A DNA stretch of 64,000 bases from Prostheceraeus crozeri. Its lineage: Eukaryota > Platyhelminthes > Polycladida > Euryleptidae. A model generated the notes under the pieces. It saw only the letters and a list, made by a program, of their open reading frames with translations, had not been told where the DNA came from and searched no databases. The stretch lies in the NCBI GenBank assembly GCA_907163375.1, contig CAJQUW010008615.1, positions 1 to 64,000 of the forward strand, read 5' to 3'. The position numbers and the translations under genes were made by a program. Of the stretch, positions 53,885 to 64,000 are shown piece after piece (position 1 is the first letter of the stretch; the number at the start of each line of letters is the position of its first letter).

Positions 53885-56820
53885 GCTGTCTCATAGTCCT
53901 AGCAGTTTATCAGTGCTGATTAAATGCAGCGAATGTTCATGTTCTGAAAAATGAATGAGTTATGTCAAATCGATCAATTATCCGACAGGTTTCCACATAG
54001 GCTGATCAATTCATAGAATGTGACGTTTATCCAAAAACTAAGACCGGTGATTCGCCTTCTCTTGATGCTCAAGTGTTACTCATCCATTTCATGATAATCA
54101 CAGTAGGCTTACAGAATGCTTCGAACAATTATTTGAAAACCTGAAGCGACCGCACAGAAACACTGTTAAGCTACGTTCACACATGAAAGAAGAACCCGAG
54201 AGTTGACCTCAAATCAAACCTGAGACTGAGACCAATCCGTTCACATTTGAGAGAGAGATCTCAGGAAAAAAGCTGCCCCCAATTTTCATGAGCCATTCCT
54301 TCACTTAGCTATTGACGCTGAGACTCGCTGAGACATGACCTGAGATCTGCTGAGACCTAGGTCTCAGACCCGTTCACACTACCGACATCAGGTCGCAGAT
54401 AAATTGAAAAATGTTTCTATTAATACTCTTTTGTTGCGCTAACTCTCAGGTTCCGTTCAGACTATGTGAGAGCTTTCTGAGATTCATGATTCATTTTGTG
54501 ATAAATCGTCATGAAGAATAGACGTAGCAAGAAAAATCTTCACAAACATTCATCAAATTTATCAAGCGCAAAACCATCGAGGTGGTCTATGGTATGAGGT
54601 ACTAACATTTCTTTTCCTAGGCTCTATGCCTCCTTCAAAATATTCATCAATAGTAGATGGCTTACCACAAAGATAGCCTAAATTTTACATAGTCTACAAG
54701 TTCTTCTAACTTCCCTCTCTCGCGCGAATTCAGATCAGCTCTGTCATATAACTGTCTAACAACCTCTTTCAACCTCTCCATGTTGAGGAGAGGTATGGTT
54801 TTGCCACCTTGTAAAGCTACCAGGAGAAGGAATTCGTTCTTCCCGGCGCCAGTAATAATTGTTAACAATGATTTGACTGACTGAGTTAACATTTATGTTT
54901 CAACAGTTCTTGATCATTACATTTAGCTTGCTTTTGAACAACATCTAATTTTTAGTAGACTGCTTCCGTGCACCAGTGCTAATTGTACCAATTTTGAAAT
55001 CTCTTTGTCGTATAGTACTTTCTATATTTGTATTTGTATGTGCCTACGATTTATATGATTTTCATTTACCTTGCGAATATATAAACATTTCTCTCTTTCT
55101 CTCTTGAACTTAATCAATCTTATGTTTTTAATTTTCTACTTGGGGGCATGTACCTAGATGGTAAAATGACTCATCCTTTTCCATCAAACTTTGATGAAAA
55201 AGCTCTCGATTGAAGCGCTTATAAAATGTACCTTAATAATGATCAGCTTCTGATGGTTTGCAAGGTTGGACTTTGGATTTTGGGTCAACCTTGGGTAAGT
55301 GATGCAAAACTTGGGTTTGCTGCACTGTTAATGCTGCATATAGGACCTACGCAAATTAAGTTATAAAATTGATATTTTGATTTGAATCTTAGGACAACTA
55401 CATGATAAAAGCATAAAGTTCTGATTTTTGAATCGAAGTTTCACTCAATTCACAGAATATTTCAAATATGAAATACTAGTGATGATTGGATGTTTCATTT
55501 TGGGTTTGACAATGCCGCGCATTGAAAGTTCGCACATATTGCATTTGCTGTAATTTTGCATGTATTTTACTGCATTTATGCATATTGAATTTTTATACAT
55601 TTCATATGTTTTAAACGTATATCTTCGCAGTTATCTTCACACCCTTAAACTTTCTGCAATAACCGACATTTATCCAAAAATTAATTAATTCCAATTTCGC
55701 ATTCTAAACATGTTTAACCCTGCACTGACTACGCAGATTCCATTTATTAAGTCTGTTTATATTTCTGAATGATAAAATGAAAACAATTGCTTTGCTATGA
55801 TAATTGTGTTCAATCATAATTAAATCAAAAATCTTCAATTAGTCAGTATATCAGTGTTGATTAAAATACAGGAAAGCTTTATAACGTAATGTACGCACTT
55901 AGGCTACTAATTGCAGCTATTGCAATAAAGAAATCGTTTCACACTAATACTTCTCATGGACCCAATAGAAATTTTGTCCTATAAAAGAATCCTTATGGCA
56001 GCGCAAAATACAAACAATGTACTTCATTTACTTGATTCTATTCATTTATCGAAACTTGGGCTTGGGTTTTGGGTTTTGATCCAAGTCTGGGGTATACCCA
56101 ATACAAGTTTTTGCCCAGCCTTAAGTTCAGGCCTACTGGTGCATTTTTCTTTTGTAACCGAGTTAACCGAGTTTTGCTGGAATATTTTACTGAGAACTGA
56201 GATTTTAGAAAACTCAGTATACCGAGTTTAACTTAACTTGGTTAATTTCCGGCAACCTCGGTTAACTGAATTTCTTGAAAAACTCAATTGACAACACTGG
56301 TTTCATTCGGCATGCACGTGGGAATGAACTAACCGACGAAATCCTAATGAAAAGATTTCTGCTTGTTACAATAGTAATTTTATGCGCGTCGTGATTTAAC
56401 GCATTGACATTAAGTTGGCTATTGCGCATCTTTACGGACATGTAGATGCAAGTCCGCTGTTTTTCATGTTTTCTTATTTAGTGTCCCGCTTCTGGTGAGA
56501 GTCGAATACACAATCCAGTTGTATATTGATAACAAGGAAGTCTCGGAAAGTTGAAGCGCATACAACTTTTCCTGAGACATGGTCGTTGTCTCAGTTGAAG
56601 GTCTCAGGGTTGTTAACACTTGAGACAAGGATCGTAGAGCTTGTCTCACAGGCTTCTCTCAGACGCTTGAGAGAAGCTTGTCTCAGGACCGTTCACACTA
56701 TCTCTCAGCAAACGTGGTGAGCCTCCCCCTGGTCGCCTCGCACAAACTGATGATTAACACTCATAATAAAGTTACCGAGATAAATGAAGGGTAAAAACTG
56801 TCTCCTTCTGGACGCAAAGG
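53885..56820. other. Mostly unassigned; two small GAGAC-rich inverted-repeat elements
   Basis: Intervals 54175-54470 and 56515-56712 are unusually rich in CTCAG/GAGAC words and carry CGTTCACACT or CGTTCAGACT near their ends. They look like MITE relatives of hAT type. The 54662-54892 minus ORF (76 residues, ends DLNSRERGKLEELVDYVKFR) is plausible helical protein but unrecognised. The rest is AT-rich. Confidence 0.3.
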
Positions 56821-56829
56821 TCTGGCTTC

Positions 56830-58130
56830 GATGTGTAGATCCTCTAAAACAAGAAGATGAAGCTTACACCTTCATCTCTTCAGTTCCGAGAATCCTGAGG
56901 AGGTATCACAGCCACATCGAAGATGACGCTTGGCAATGCTGCTTGATGGCTTCCTGCCATTGGTGTCACCTCTCATAAGCCACGCTGGACAGTCTCCCCT
57001 CGGTTCGACCAATGTATCTGCTGCACCACAGATACAACTGAATCTGTAGAGGTCGTTCGATTCCGAAGTGATTGGAAGTCTGTCCTTAAGGCTAGAGCTC
57101 CAGATTGCTTGGGTCACTGGGAAAACGCAAACGGTGACCGCGAAGAAAACGGCTACAATTCTTTGGAGAGCTTCTTCTTGAGCCAGTCGTGATTGGCATC
57201 ACCTTTGAAGGGTACACGAATGGTAATAACTTCCTTCTGGGCCCAATAGTCTCCGATTTATCTTCAGGGACTGCACTACCCTTCTCGATGAAATTATCTG
57301 CGTAGTCATTCTTTCTTTGTACTTGTTTAAGAAAACTTAGCCCATCACATAAGTTTTCAGGAGAACATGGCCATCACTCCCTGTACTAAAGGGTCTTCAC
57401 TTGGCCGATTTTATAGAAAATTAGTGAAAAGCTTCTGAACTTTAAATACAGGCCGCACCATGTCTTCTTACGATGCAATTTCAGTGATGGTATTCCGGAA
57501 TTGCGTCGAGTGATGACACCATCCAGGAATGGGAGAGAAATGTAACTTTCCATTTCCAAAGTAAATTTGAGATTGGAATGCAGACTGTTGAGCTTTCCTA
57601 AGATCACGTTGGCAATTGACACTGTGCAAGTCGTTTGCTGACATAAAGATGTCAACATAACGGACATGCATACTTGAAGACGATTGTGTTCTAGTTGACA
57701 GCTTGTTCTCGAAGAAACCCAAGACGACATTTGCAAGTACGGGGCCGAGTGGACTTCCCATGGCAAATCCTTCCTTTTATGCATAGTAGCAACCACCACA
57801 CAGGAGCTGAACATCTGAGGTGCACATGAGCAGCATTCTTTTAAGAATGTGAAATGGAACGCTCAGACTGATTTGCTTACTCACGACGATTTCTTCAATT
57901 ACGTCGATTGTTTCATAGACTAGTAAACAAGGAGACGACATCGTAGGACACCATGATGCTGTTGTCTAGATTGATGCTAGAGATGCGGTCAACAAAGTCG
58001 AAAGTGCCTTTCACAGACTATGAATTCACTGCTGCTTCAACGGGTTTCAAGATGGACGTGAGCCACTTTTGCAGCGGATGTTGAGCTGAACCAGTCTACG
58101 GATGATGTAGGATGATGCAGACTATTGTAG
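56830..58130 (-). mobile_element. Penelope-like retroelement remnant (RT and GIY-YIG endonuclease)
   Basis: The minus strand carries Penelope landmarks in order: WLTSILKPVEAAVNS (58.05 kb), SIMVSYDVVSLFTSL (57.94 kb), FAMGSPLGPVLANVVLGFFE (57.75 kb), VRYVDIFMSAND (57.66 kb; the usual YVDD reads YVDI) and SLPFLDGVITRRNSG. Far downstream, LYRFSCICGAA next to YIGRTEGRL (57.0 kb) is the GIY-YIG-type endonuclease core. Penelope elements reverse-transcribe with this nuclease. The copy has many frame changes and no complete ends; it is long dead. Confidence 0.75.
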
Positions 58131-58240
58131 AGGCATACATGTACATGTGTAAACGTGATCAACGTCCATCACGCATATTTTGTTCCTACAGATCCTATTA
58201 TCCCGAACACTTGCCAGATTGGCAATCTCAGGATAATATA

Positions 58241-59651
58241 CAGGGTCATTTTAAAGTAACGCAACTTTTTGTTTGATTGCTATGCCGTCAAATAATGAGA
58301 TATCTACACATCATTTCTATTTTTAGACTAAGCACGTAGTCGGATTCTTATATACCACTTACCTGGCAGATAAGCTATTTCTATTTTCCCCAGCGTCCAA
58401 TTCAAATGTCTCGCATCGAGCTCCATGATAGAATTCTGATCGTTGAGTTGTACTACGAAAATGGGCGAAGTTTTGCTGTTGCCTTAAGACGATTCTCGAC
58501 GATTAAAGGGTTGAAAACAAAATCTGAGGCCCCATCGTTATCCACTGTGTGTGCATTAATCGAGAGGTTTCAGACAACTGGCAGTGTCGCCGATCTGCCA
58601 AAATCAGGGAGACCTCGTGTGAGTGACGATCACATCGAACATGTTGCAGAACTTGTGGCTACCTCGTCCGGAAGAACGAGCATTGCCAAAGTCAGCAAAG
58701 ACATTGGCATTAGTCAAGCAAGTGCCCGAAAGATATTGAAATGCCACCTGCGGATGCATCCATAACGAATTCATTTTGTGCAGCAGTTGACTTCTTTGGA
58801 CTGTACAAAGAGATTGAACTTTTGCTCATCAATGCTATAGCAGTTTTCTGAAAATGACCAATTTATTAACAACATCTTATGGACTGATCAAGCTCATTTT
58901 CATCTCTCCGGGGCAGTTAACTCGTGGAACACACGAATATGGTCAACCAACAATCCATATGAAATCCAAGAACAGCCACTTCATTCTCCGAAATTAACTG
59001 CTTGGGCTGGATTTATCCACAACGTCTTGCTTCCTCCATTCTTCTTTGAAGATGATGACGGCAGAACAGTAACTGTGAACTTCGCACGATACCAGCAAGT
59101 GATCACCGATCATGTGAAGCCTAATTTGACTCAGAGAAGAATGTTGAAGAAGACATTGATGCAACAGGATGGTGCACCACCTCACACATCAAACGCTAGT
59201 AAGCTGACTCTGAGATCAATCTTTCAGGAGAGAGTCATCTCCAAGGGATTTCCCACGGAATGGCCTCCAAGAAGACCTGACTTAAATCCGTGTGACTTTT
59301 GGTTATGGGGCTATTTGAAAGCCAATGTGTACACTCCTTCTCCGCGTTCTTTGGAGGAACTCAAAGAACGGATGCGGGCGGCTATGAATGACATTTCGAT
59401 CAAGATGCTTCAAGCAACTTGTGAATCAGTCCCTATGCGGTTTCAATACTGTATTGAAAAGAAATGTAACCACATTAACCCAAAATATAATTGATTCATA
59501 TAAAATCTCGTTTCTTTTCTGCTGTTACACATTTATTTTTAGCAAATCCGATAATCTTAGGTTCCCAAAAATGTAAGGTACTACATTCACAGCTTGTTTT
59601 TTAACCATCTCACATTCTTATGAAAACTTCGGTTTCTTTAAAATGACCCTG
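58241..59651 (+). mobile_element. Second DD41D Tc1/mariner element
   Basis: The ends CAGGGTCATTTTAAAGTAAC (left) and, reading inward from the right, CAGGGTCATTTTAAAGAAAC form about 22-bp TIRs flanked by TA (58239-58240 and 59652-59653). It is 1411 bp long with a broken transposase, and differs from the 8.4-kb element in TIR sequence. Confidence 0.9.
58406..59494 (+). pseudogene. DD41D transposase, broken
   Basis: The N-terminal part (58406-58765) carries the helix-turn-helix region with FQTTGSVADLPKSGRPRVSD. The catalytic part starts in another frame near 58.87 kb with ILWTDQAHFHLSG (first Asp; the usual following Glu is Gln). It continues from 59027-59494 with TLMQQDGAPPHTSN (second Asp) and RRPDLNPCDFWLWGYLK (third Asp). 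I count 41 residues between the second and third Asp. At least a stop near 58765 and a frameshift before 59027 disable it. Overall it is related to, but clearly diverged from, the intact gene at 8725-9789. Confidence 0.87.
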
Positions 59652-59653
59652 TA

Positions 59654-61412
59654 TAACGCGTCTATCTAATTATGTCCGATTACAAAATCTTGGGCCTTGA
59701 CCGCTTCAAGTCTACAATATGACGTCAAACCCGCAGTGTTATCAATCTCGGCCTCGAAAACAATGGATTACTGGTCGTCACTTGAATTACGGGATCGACA
59801 AAGTTTCGAATTATTCACGCTCTAGTTAAGTCCTGCACTTATCATGCAAAGTTTGCACATTGAAGAAATTCTGTTATCGAGGAAATCTTAATTCTTTTTC
59901 TTAAAATCTGAAAGAATCAGAGCGATCCTAGCATCATGTATCACAACAGTTCATAAGCGATGAAATGTTGCTTGGTTGACTAATAAGGAAATTCTCTTCC
60001 TGCCTTAACTAAGGGTCTTACTGTGTTATTTGTAATTTGCAATTCTAGTTTATCATGCTCACGTATCAGTGTAATTCTGAGCCCTTTATTTCATGACGAG
60101 GCATTAGCTTCTGTGTCTATAAAATCAATGCATTCATCACAATTTATTGACTGTTTCATTATTCTTTACTAAGTTATGACTTTTGATATCCACATGTCAA
60201 ATAAAACAAATATTTTTAGAAGCGATAGCCCTAAGAATCACCTAGGCTCAGTCAAGACTGCAACCAATTGAAAGCCTTTACCTCTTTCGCTTAAATCGTA
60301 GCCTCATATTCCATCTGTGGCGCATAAAAACGAAAAATCGTTATCTTTCTATTAGGTAGTGTATTACGTATTCTTTATGTTTTAAATGGAGCGCAACAGT
60401 TATACACATTGAGTGCAGGAGACTTCAACTTGAACGTAGTTTATGATAAGAATGCAATCATTTTCAATTACAATGCTAAAAGCCGTGTATACTGATATGC
60501 TTTCTTTTTGATGATGACAAGCTGCTTCCTAAACTGTGACTTCTAAATATCCTAATGGCCTCTGTCAACTGATTGAAAGTACACATCAGGTGTTTGGATT
60601 GCTTTGATAATACTGCATTTTTTAGGAATCCATGTCCTAAAAGTGAATGTGGCATGCTGCCTGTTGCAAGGAAAGCCAGATACACATGCACATTCTTCGA
60701 CGGGTATTATTGAGTACTACAAAGAAAAATAACGCGACGACGCTTCCTCTGTATGCAGACGGTTTGAAAGCTAAAGCCTAGCAAATGCAGATACTGACTT
60801 CCAATCATTCAAGTCCAGGAAATGTGTGTACGTTTCAAAGTATGTAGGGGAACTCACAAAGTTATGAGCCCATACTACTATCACAGAAATATTACTCATT
60901 TAAATAGTGAATTTGCTGAGAGAGAAAGTTAAAAAGTGCTAATCTGAGTGCCAAAACAGCTATTCATAAGTTCATGTGAATAGAATTTGTTGACATGCAT
61001 GGCTTCTAAAGTCAGCCGTTTTCGAAGATTCCGAACACCAGGGTGAATAATTTCCCATTAACAGCAATAACAGAATTAAAGGATACTATTATATATTCTG
61101 CGTATTTTTATTCACAACATAACAACAAGAACTAGGATGGCATTGTAAAAAGTGGTCTCTCATTGCCGAGTTTGAGGATCTGAGAATTACACTGATCCTG
61201 GACTTATGGATGACTGTTGAGGCACTCAGATTAGCACTATTTAGCTCCTCCCATAGGTAGGCTAATCCTGTTTAGATGAGTAGAATTTTCTTGATGATAG
61301 TAGATTCACAACTGTGTGAGTTTTTCTTCATCGTTTGAAATGATGATTTGATATCAATATCTGCATTTGACGCATAAAGTTTTCACGTAAGTTTTTCTCA
61401 ATAATTCTATTC
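59654..61412. other. Unassigned region
   Basis: No convincing gene or repeat was recognised. Confidence 0.4.
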
Positions 61413-62308
61413 AACGTAGCAAAGTGCGTCAAGGTAACAAAATTAGAATACAATAGGCTAACGACTAGCAAACTTTTAAAATGTGCAAAATATGATTTAA
61501 AAGAAAATTATTATATCCCAAAATGTCTAAAAATTTGAAAATACTTGCTAGACGGACAAACAACGGTTCTCCTCTCCTCATGTGGAATAAATTGGCGAGT
61601 AAGTCGTTCTGTTCAAAATTATGTTTATCACTATATTGAAAAGATTCTACTTAACAGTCTGCCATTCAGATGATAAGAGGACAGATCTGTTTCCAATCAA
61701 AATATCTGATCTAGCTAACTCAACGGGATTACGCTGTCTAAAATCTACCAGATGTGTAAGAGAATTAATATTAGTTCCTTAAGCTAAAACGTGAAGTAAA
61801 ATTCTACAAAATGTGTATGCAAATTTATTGACTATTTTTAATGAGGTCATCAACAGGAACTTGGTGAGGACGATCGCGTTTCGACTGTTAAATCCTGGAC
61901 GCTCAAACCCGACCAAGCGCGGTCCTGTGCATTTAAGATGCACAGCCTCAAAAATCAAATTTATAGTAGAGAAAAATTAGCATCCATCAAAAAAATAGAG
62001 TCGCTATCGACTGAAATGTACCTCAGACATTTGAAAGAAGGACAGAGTCCAGCCAGTAGAGGTCAAGAGGCGGTGACGTAATCCACCTTCAACTCAAGAC
62101 GTGCTGCAAAAACAATTCAACATAGCAAAGTGCGTCAAGGTAACAAAATTAAAATACAATAAGCTAACGACTAACTAACTTTTAAAATGTGCAAAATATG
62201 ATTTAAAAGAAAATTATTATATCCCAAAAATGTCCAAGAATTTAAAAATACTTACTAGAAGGACAAACAACGGTTCTCCTCTCCTCATGTGGAATGAATT
62301 GGCGAGTA
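61413..62308 (+). repeat. Direct duplication: two ~190-bp copies 705 bp apart
   Basis: 61413-61606 and 62118-62308 share long words such as AGCAAAGTGCGTCAAGGTAA, AATGTGCAAAATATGATTTA and GACAAACAACGGTTCTCCTC, with about 5-8% differences. The stretch between has no ORF. No LTR signature (TG...CA) or target duplication was found, so this may be local duplication or two copies of a short interspersed repeat. Confidence 0.8.
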
Positions 62309-62750
62309 ATTAATTGGCTATGTTATTTCAGGATAACAACTTGTGGCTCCCGCTGAAATTAGCGATCATGGTCTACAAGACAATTATAAGCTCTGAAAAA
62401 AAGAAATAATTGCATGGGAGAAGCCAGACAACAGAATTTGTTGACTGCAATGCAAAATGATAGTAGGCCTATAGACAATCGCGCCGCCGATGATGATTTT
62501 CAATCGGCGCTTGATTTAAAGCTAGAATCAATTTTTTGGGAAAATTACACGAGATTTTAATGACCTTCACTTCGATGACATCATGACTGATGCCAGTCCG
62601 CATCATTTGATTTTAAGACAAAACACACTCTGCGCAATACAGAATAGCTACTGAGGAAGATTTGTTGTCTCTAGAATATGTTGGTCGGTCTGCTTGCTAA
62701 CTCTTTCTCGGCAGTTTGGAAAACGAAGTAGAATGATACATGAGCACTAC
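62309..62750. other. Unassigned, possibly decayed hAT sequence
   Basis: Lies directly upstream of the hAT tail and may be its eroded interior. No clear motif was seen. Confidence 0.3.
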
Positions 62751-62754
62751 AATC

Positions 62755-62996
62755 AAACCTGATGATTGCGTGGACACACTTCAGTGGTGGAGATCTGTAT
62801 CAGCACAGCACGACTCGGGCAACTTGCCCGGTTCATATTTTCGATTCTGGCTTCTGCAGCTCCAATTGAGAGAGTGTGGAATGTAGCAGGAGTCATTGAC
62901 AACAAAAGGCGGATCTCCCTGAGACCAGGCCATTTAAATAAACTTTTATTCTTACACGACAATTATTCGTATGGTAAACAATTGCTGAATACTTAG
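62755..62996 (+). pseudogene. hAT transposase C-terminal dimerisation domain remnant
   Basis: A first frame reads DDCVDTLQWWRSV (the LxWW element of hAT transposases). A second, shifted frame reads LGQLARFIFSILASAAPIER, then VWNVAGVIDNKRR and LNKLLFLHDN, closely following the hAT dimerisation domain (LARxxLSIPASSAPVERVFS...K.R..L.P...N.L.FL..N). The frameshift near 62800 and the missing catalytic domain show a fragment. No ends were found. Confidence 0.8.
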
Positions 62997-64000
62997 GGCC
63001 TACTTACAATTCATATTGTTTTTTAATTACGCATTTTTGTATTCTCGTTGTATTCTTGCATTGTTTTTGACAACCAGTTTGTGGATGCAGTCTTAGTAAT
63101 ACAATAATAGCCGCGTTGTTTTACAGTTAATATTTTTTATACAAATTTTTACACTCCGGAAAATTTGATTTATCAATGAGATATTTTTTCACCTATGGCC
63201 CGACTGCGGTATGTCATTCACAAATATGTGGAAGTCATATACTCGTAGTTTTAGATGTCTGTGATCATCATCTTATGGATATGAATTTATTTGTCTGGAA
63301 GTGACTATATCTATAACTTTTACATTTTCTGAATTTTTATCACGCGATCACAAAACAATGAAAAATCAAATATATACAATTAACTCATAGCAAGGTAGCG
63401 ATTATATTTGATCGCCTGGCATCATTTTAGATCAACAAATAAATTAGTAGGCCTACACCGGTGGCCTCGCCGCCGATAGATTTTCTGTGTTTATAAACTT
63501 CCGTGCCCCAATTTTGCAGTTTATTAACACAACCGAACTTTGCCACCTTTTAGGAGAGGCAGGACGCGATGGCACATATACATTTATTGGTTCAATTCGA
63601 AATGCAAAGAAAGAATCCACAGCCACGTTGTTTAATGGGTTAATACTCAATGGCATACCCGTCGAAGAATATAAGAATATACATCTGGCTTTCCTTCTAA
63701 CTTGTAAAGTCCGCGCTTGTGGAGAACTCCTTCTTCTGTTGTTTGGTAGTATTCATTATTTAGTATTTTTACTTATTTTTCAACTCATTTGTTTTCATCC
63801 GTGAATTCAATCAAACACAATCTGATTGATAATTTGAAAAACAAATCAAAAATGAGTTCTCCTTTTTAGACCAACACATTTTTCTTTTAAAAAATCAATT
63901 AAAACACCAACGGCATATCCACCACGGACTTAAACATGACAACAAAGTGCAACCTTTAAGACGATAGTCAATTCATATTTCCTATTGAATGTCGAATTCC
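62997..64000. other. Unassigned right end with one open frame
   Basis: The plus frame 63487-63804 is open for 105 residues (FINFRAPILQFINTTELCHL, GRDGTYTFIGSIR). The first 75 residues look like folded protein; the last 30 are hydrophobic and likely intronic or chance. No family was recognised. It could be a host exon or a retroelement ORF1 piece. Confidence 0.3.

Noticed and set aside
61413-62308. LTRs of a small retrotransposon
   Set aside because: The direct repeats lack TG...CA ends, target duplication, primer site and any coding between them.
63487-63804. Named host exon
   Set aside because: An open frame with plausible folding character, but no recognisable family or splice context.

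Overview
The window reads as intergenic DNA from an AT-rich animal genome, most likely a marine invertebrate; the phylum cannot be fixed from sequence alone. Almost everything recognisable is a transposable element: P-element, CR1/Jockey/L2-like LINEs, an R2-like LINE with a restriction-like endonuclease, a tRNA-derived SINE, Penelope, Tc1, mariner, two DD41D elements, hAT, piggyBac, a Ty3/Gypsy-type LTR element and a Polinton/Maverick. No rRNA, intact tRNA or CRISPR array was seen, and no host gene could be named. One small ORF (11132-11383) looks like a secreted peptide precursor.

Layout. 1-814: P-element-like transposase remnant. 1.28-4.5 kb (+): nearly full-length LINE. 6.88-8.2 kb (-): a 5'-truncated relative. 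8387-10447: a DD41D Tc1/mariner element with TA target duplication, 28-bp terminal inverted repeats (TIRs) and an open 354-residue transposase, carrying a 299-bp foldback insert. 13.64-14.27 kb: a large palindrome. 15.1-16.8 kb: a decayed Tc1. 38.2-38.7 kb: a LINE tail, followed at 38.79-42.04 kb (-) by the R2-like LINE. 42.26-42.47 kb: the SINE. 42.5-52.2 kb: mostly unassigned, with short repeats and small inverted-repeat elements. 52.2-53.9 kb: a mariner with a small LINE nested in it. 56.8-58.1 kb: Penelope remnant. 58.2-59.65 kb: second DD41D element. 61.4-62.3 kb: a direct duplication. 62.75-63.0 kb: hAT tail.

The centrepiece is a Polinton fossil at 18502-38135. It is bounded by TIRs starting AGTAGTGATC and by the perfect 6-bp target duplication CCTGTT. 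A Gypsy-type element (20054-24410, two 305-bp LTRs differing at only two positions, target duplication CAAAG) lies inside it, so the Polinton alone is about 15.3 kb. Its recognisable parts are a minus-strand protein-primed type B DNA polymerase with zinc fingers, a TATA-binding-protein-like gene, a DEDDh exonuclease-like gene, a small RING-like protein, three copies of one unidentified gene family, two copies of a second, a coiled-coil gene, and a piggyBac-like terminal exon near the right TIR. I could not recognise the usual Polinton integrase, packaging ATPase, protease or capsid genes.

How the parts may work together (inference): the polymerase and possibly the exonuclease would serve replication. 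The TBP-like protein and the TATA boxes of the element, two of them followed by the same GACGTCT motif, hint at self-directed transcription. The duplicated two-gene modules would be accessory or structural genes of unknown role. The Polinton and Gypsy elements are broken in several places.
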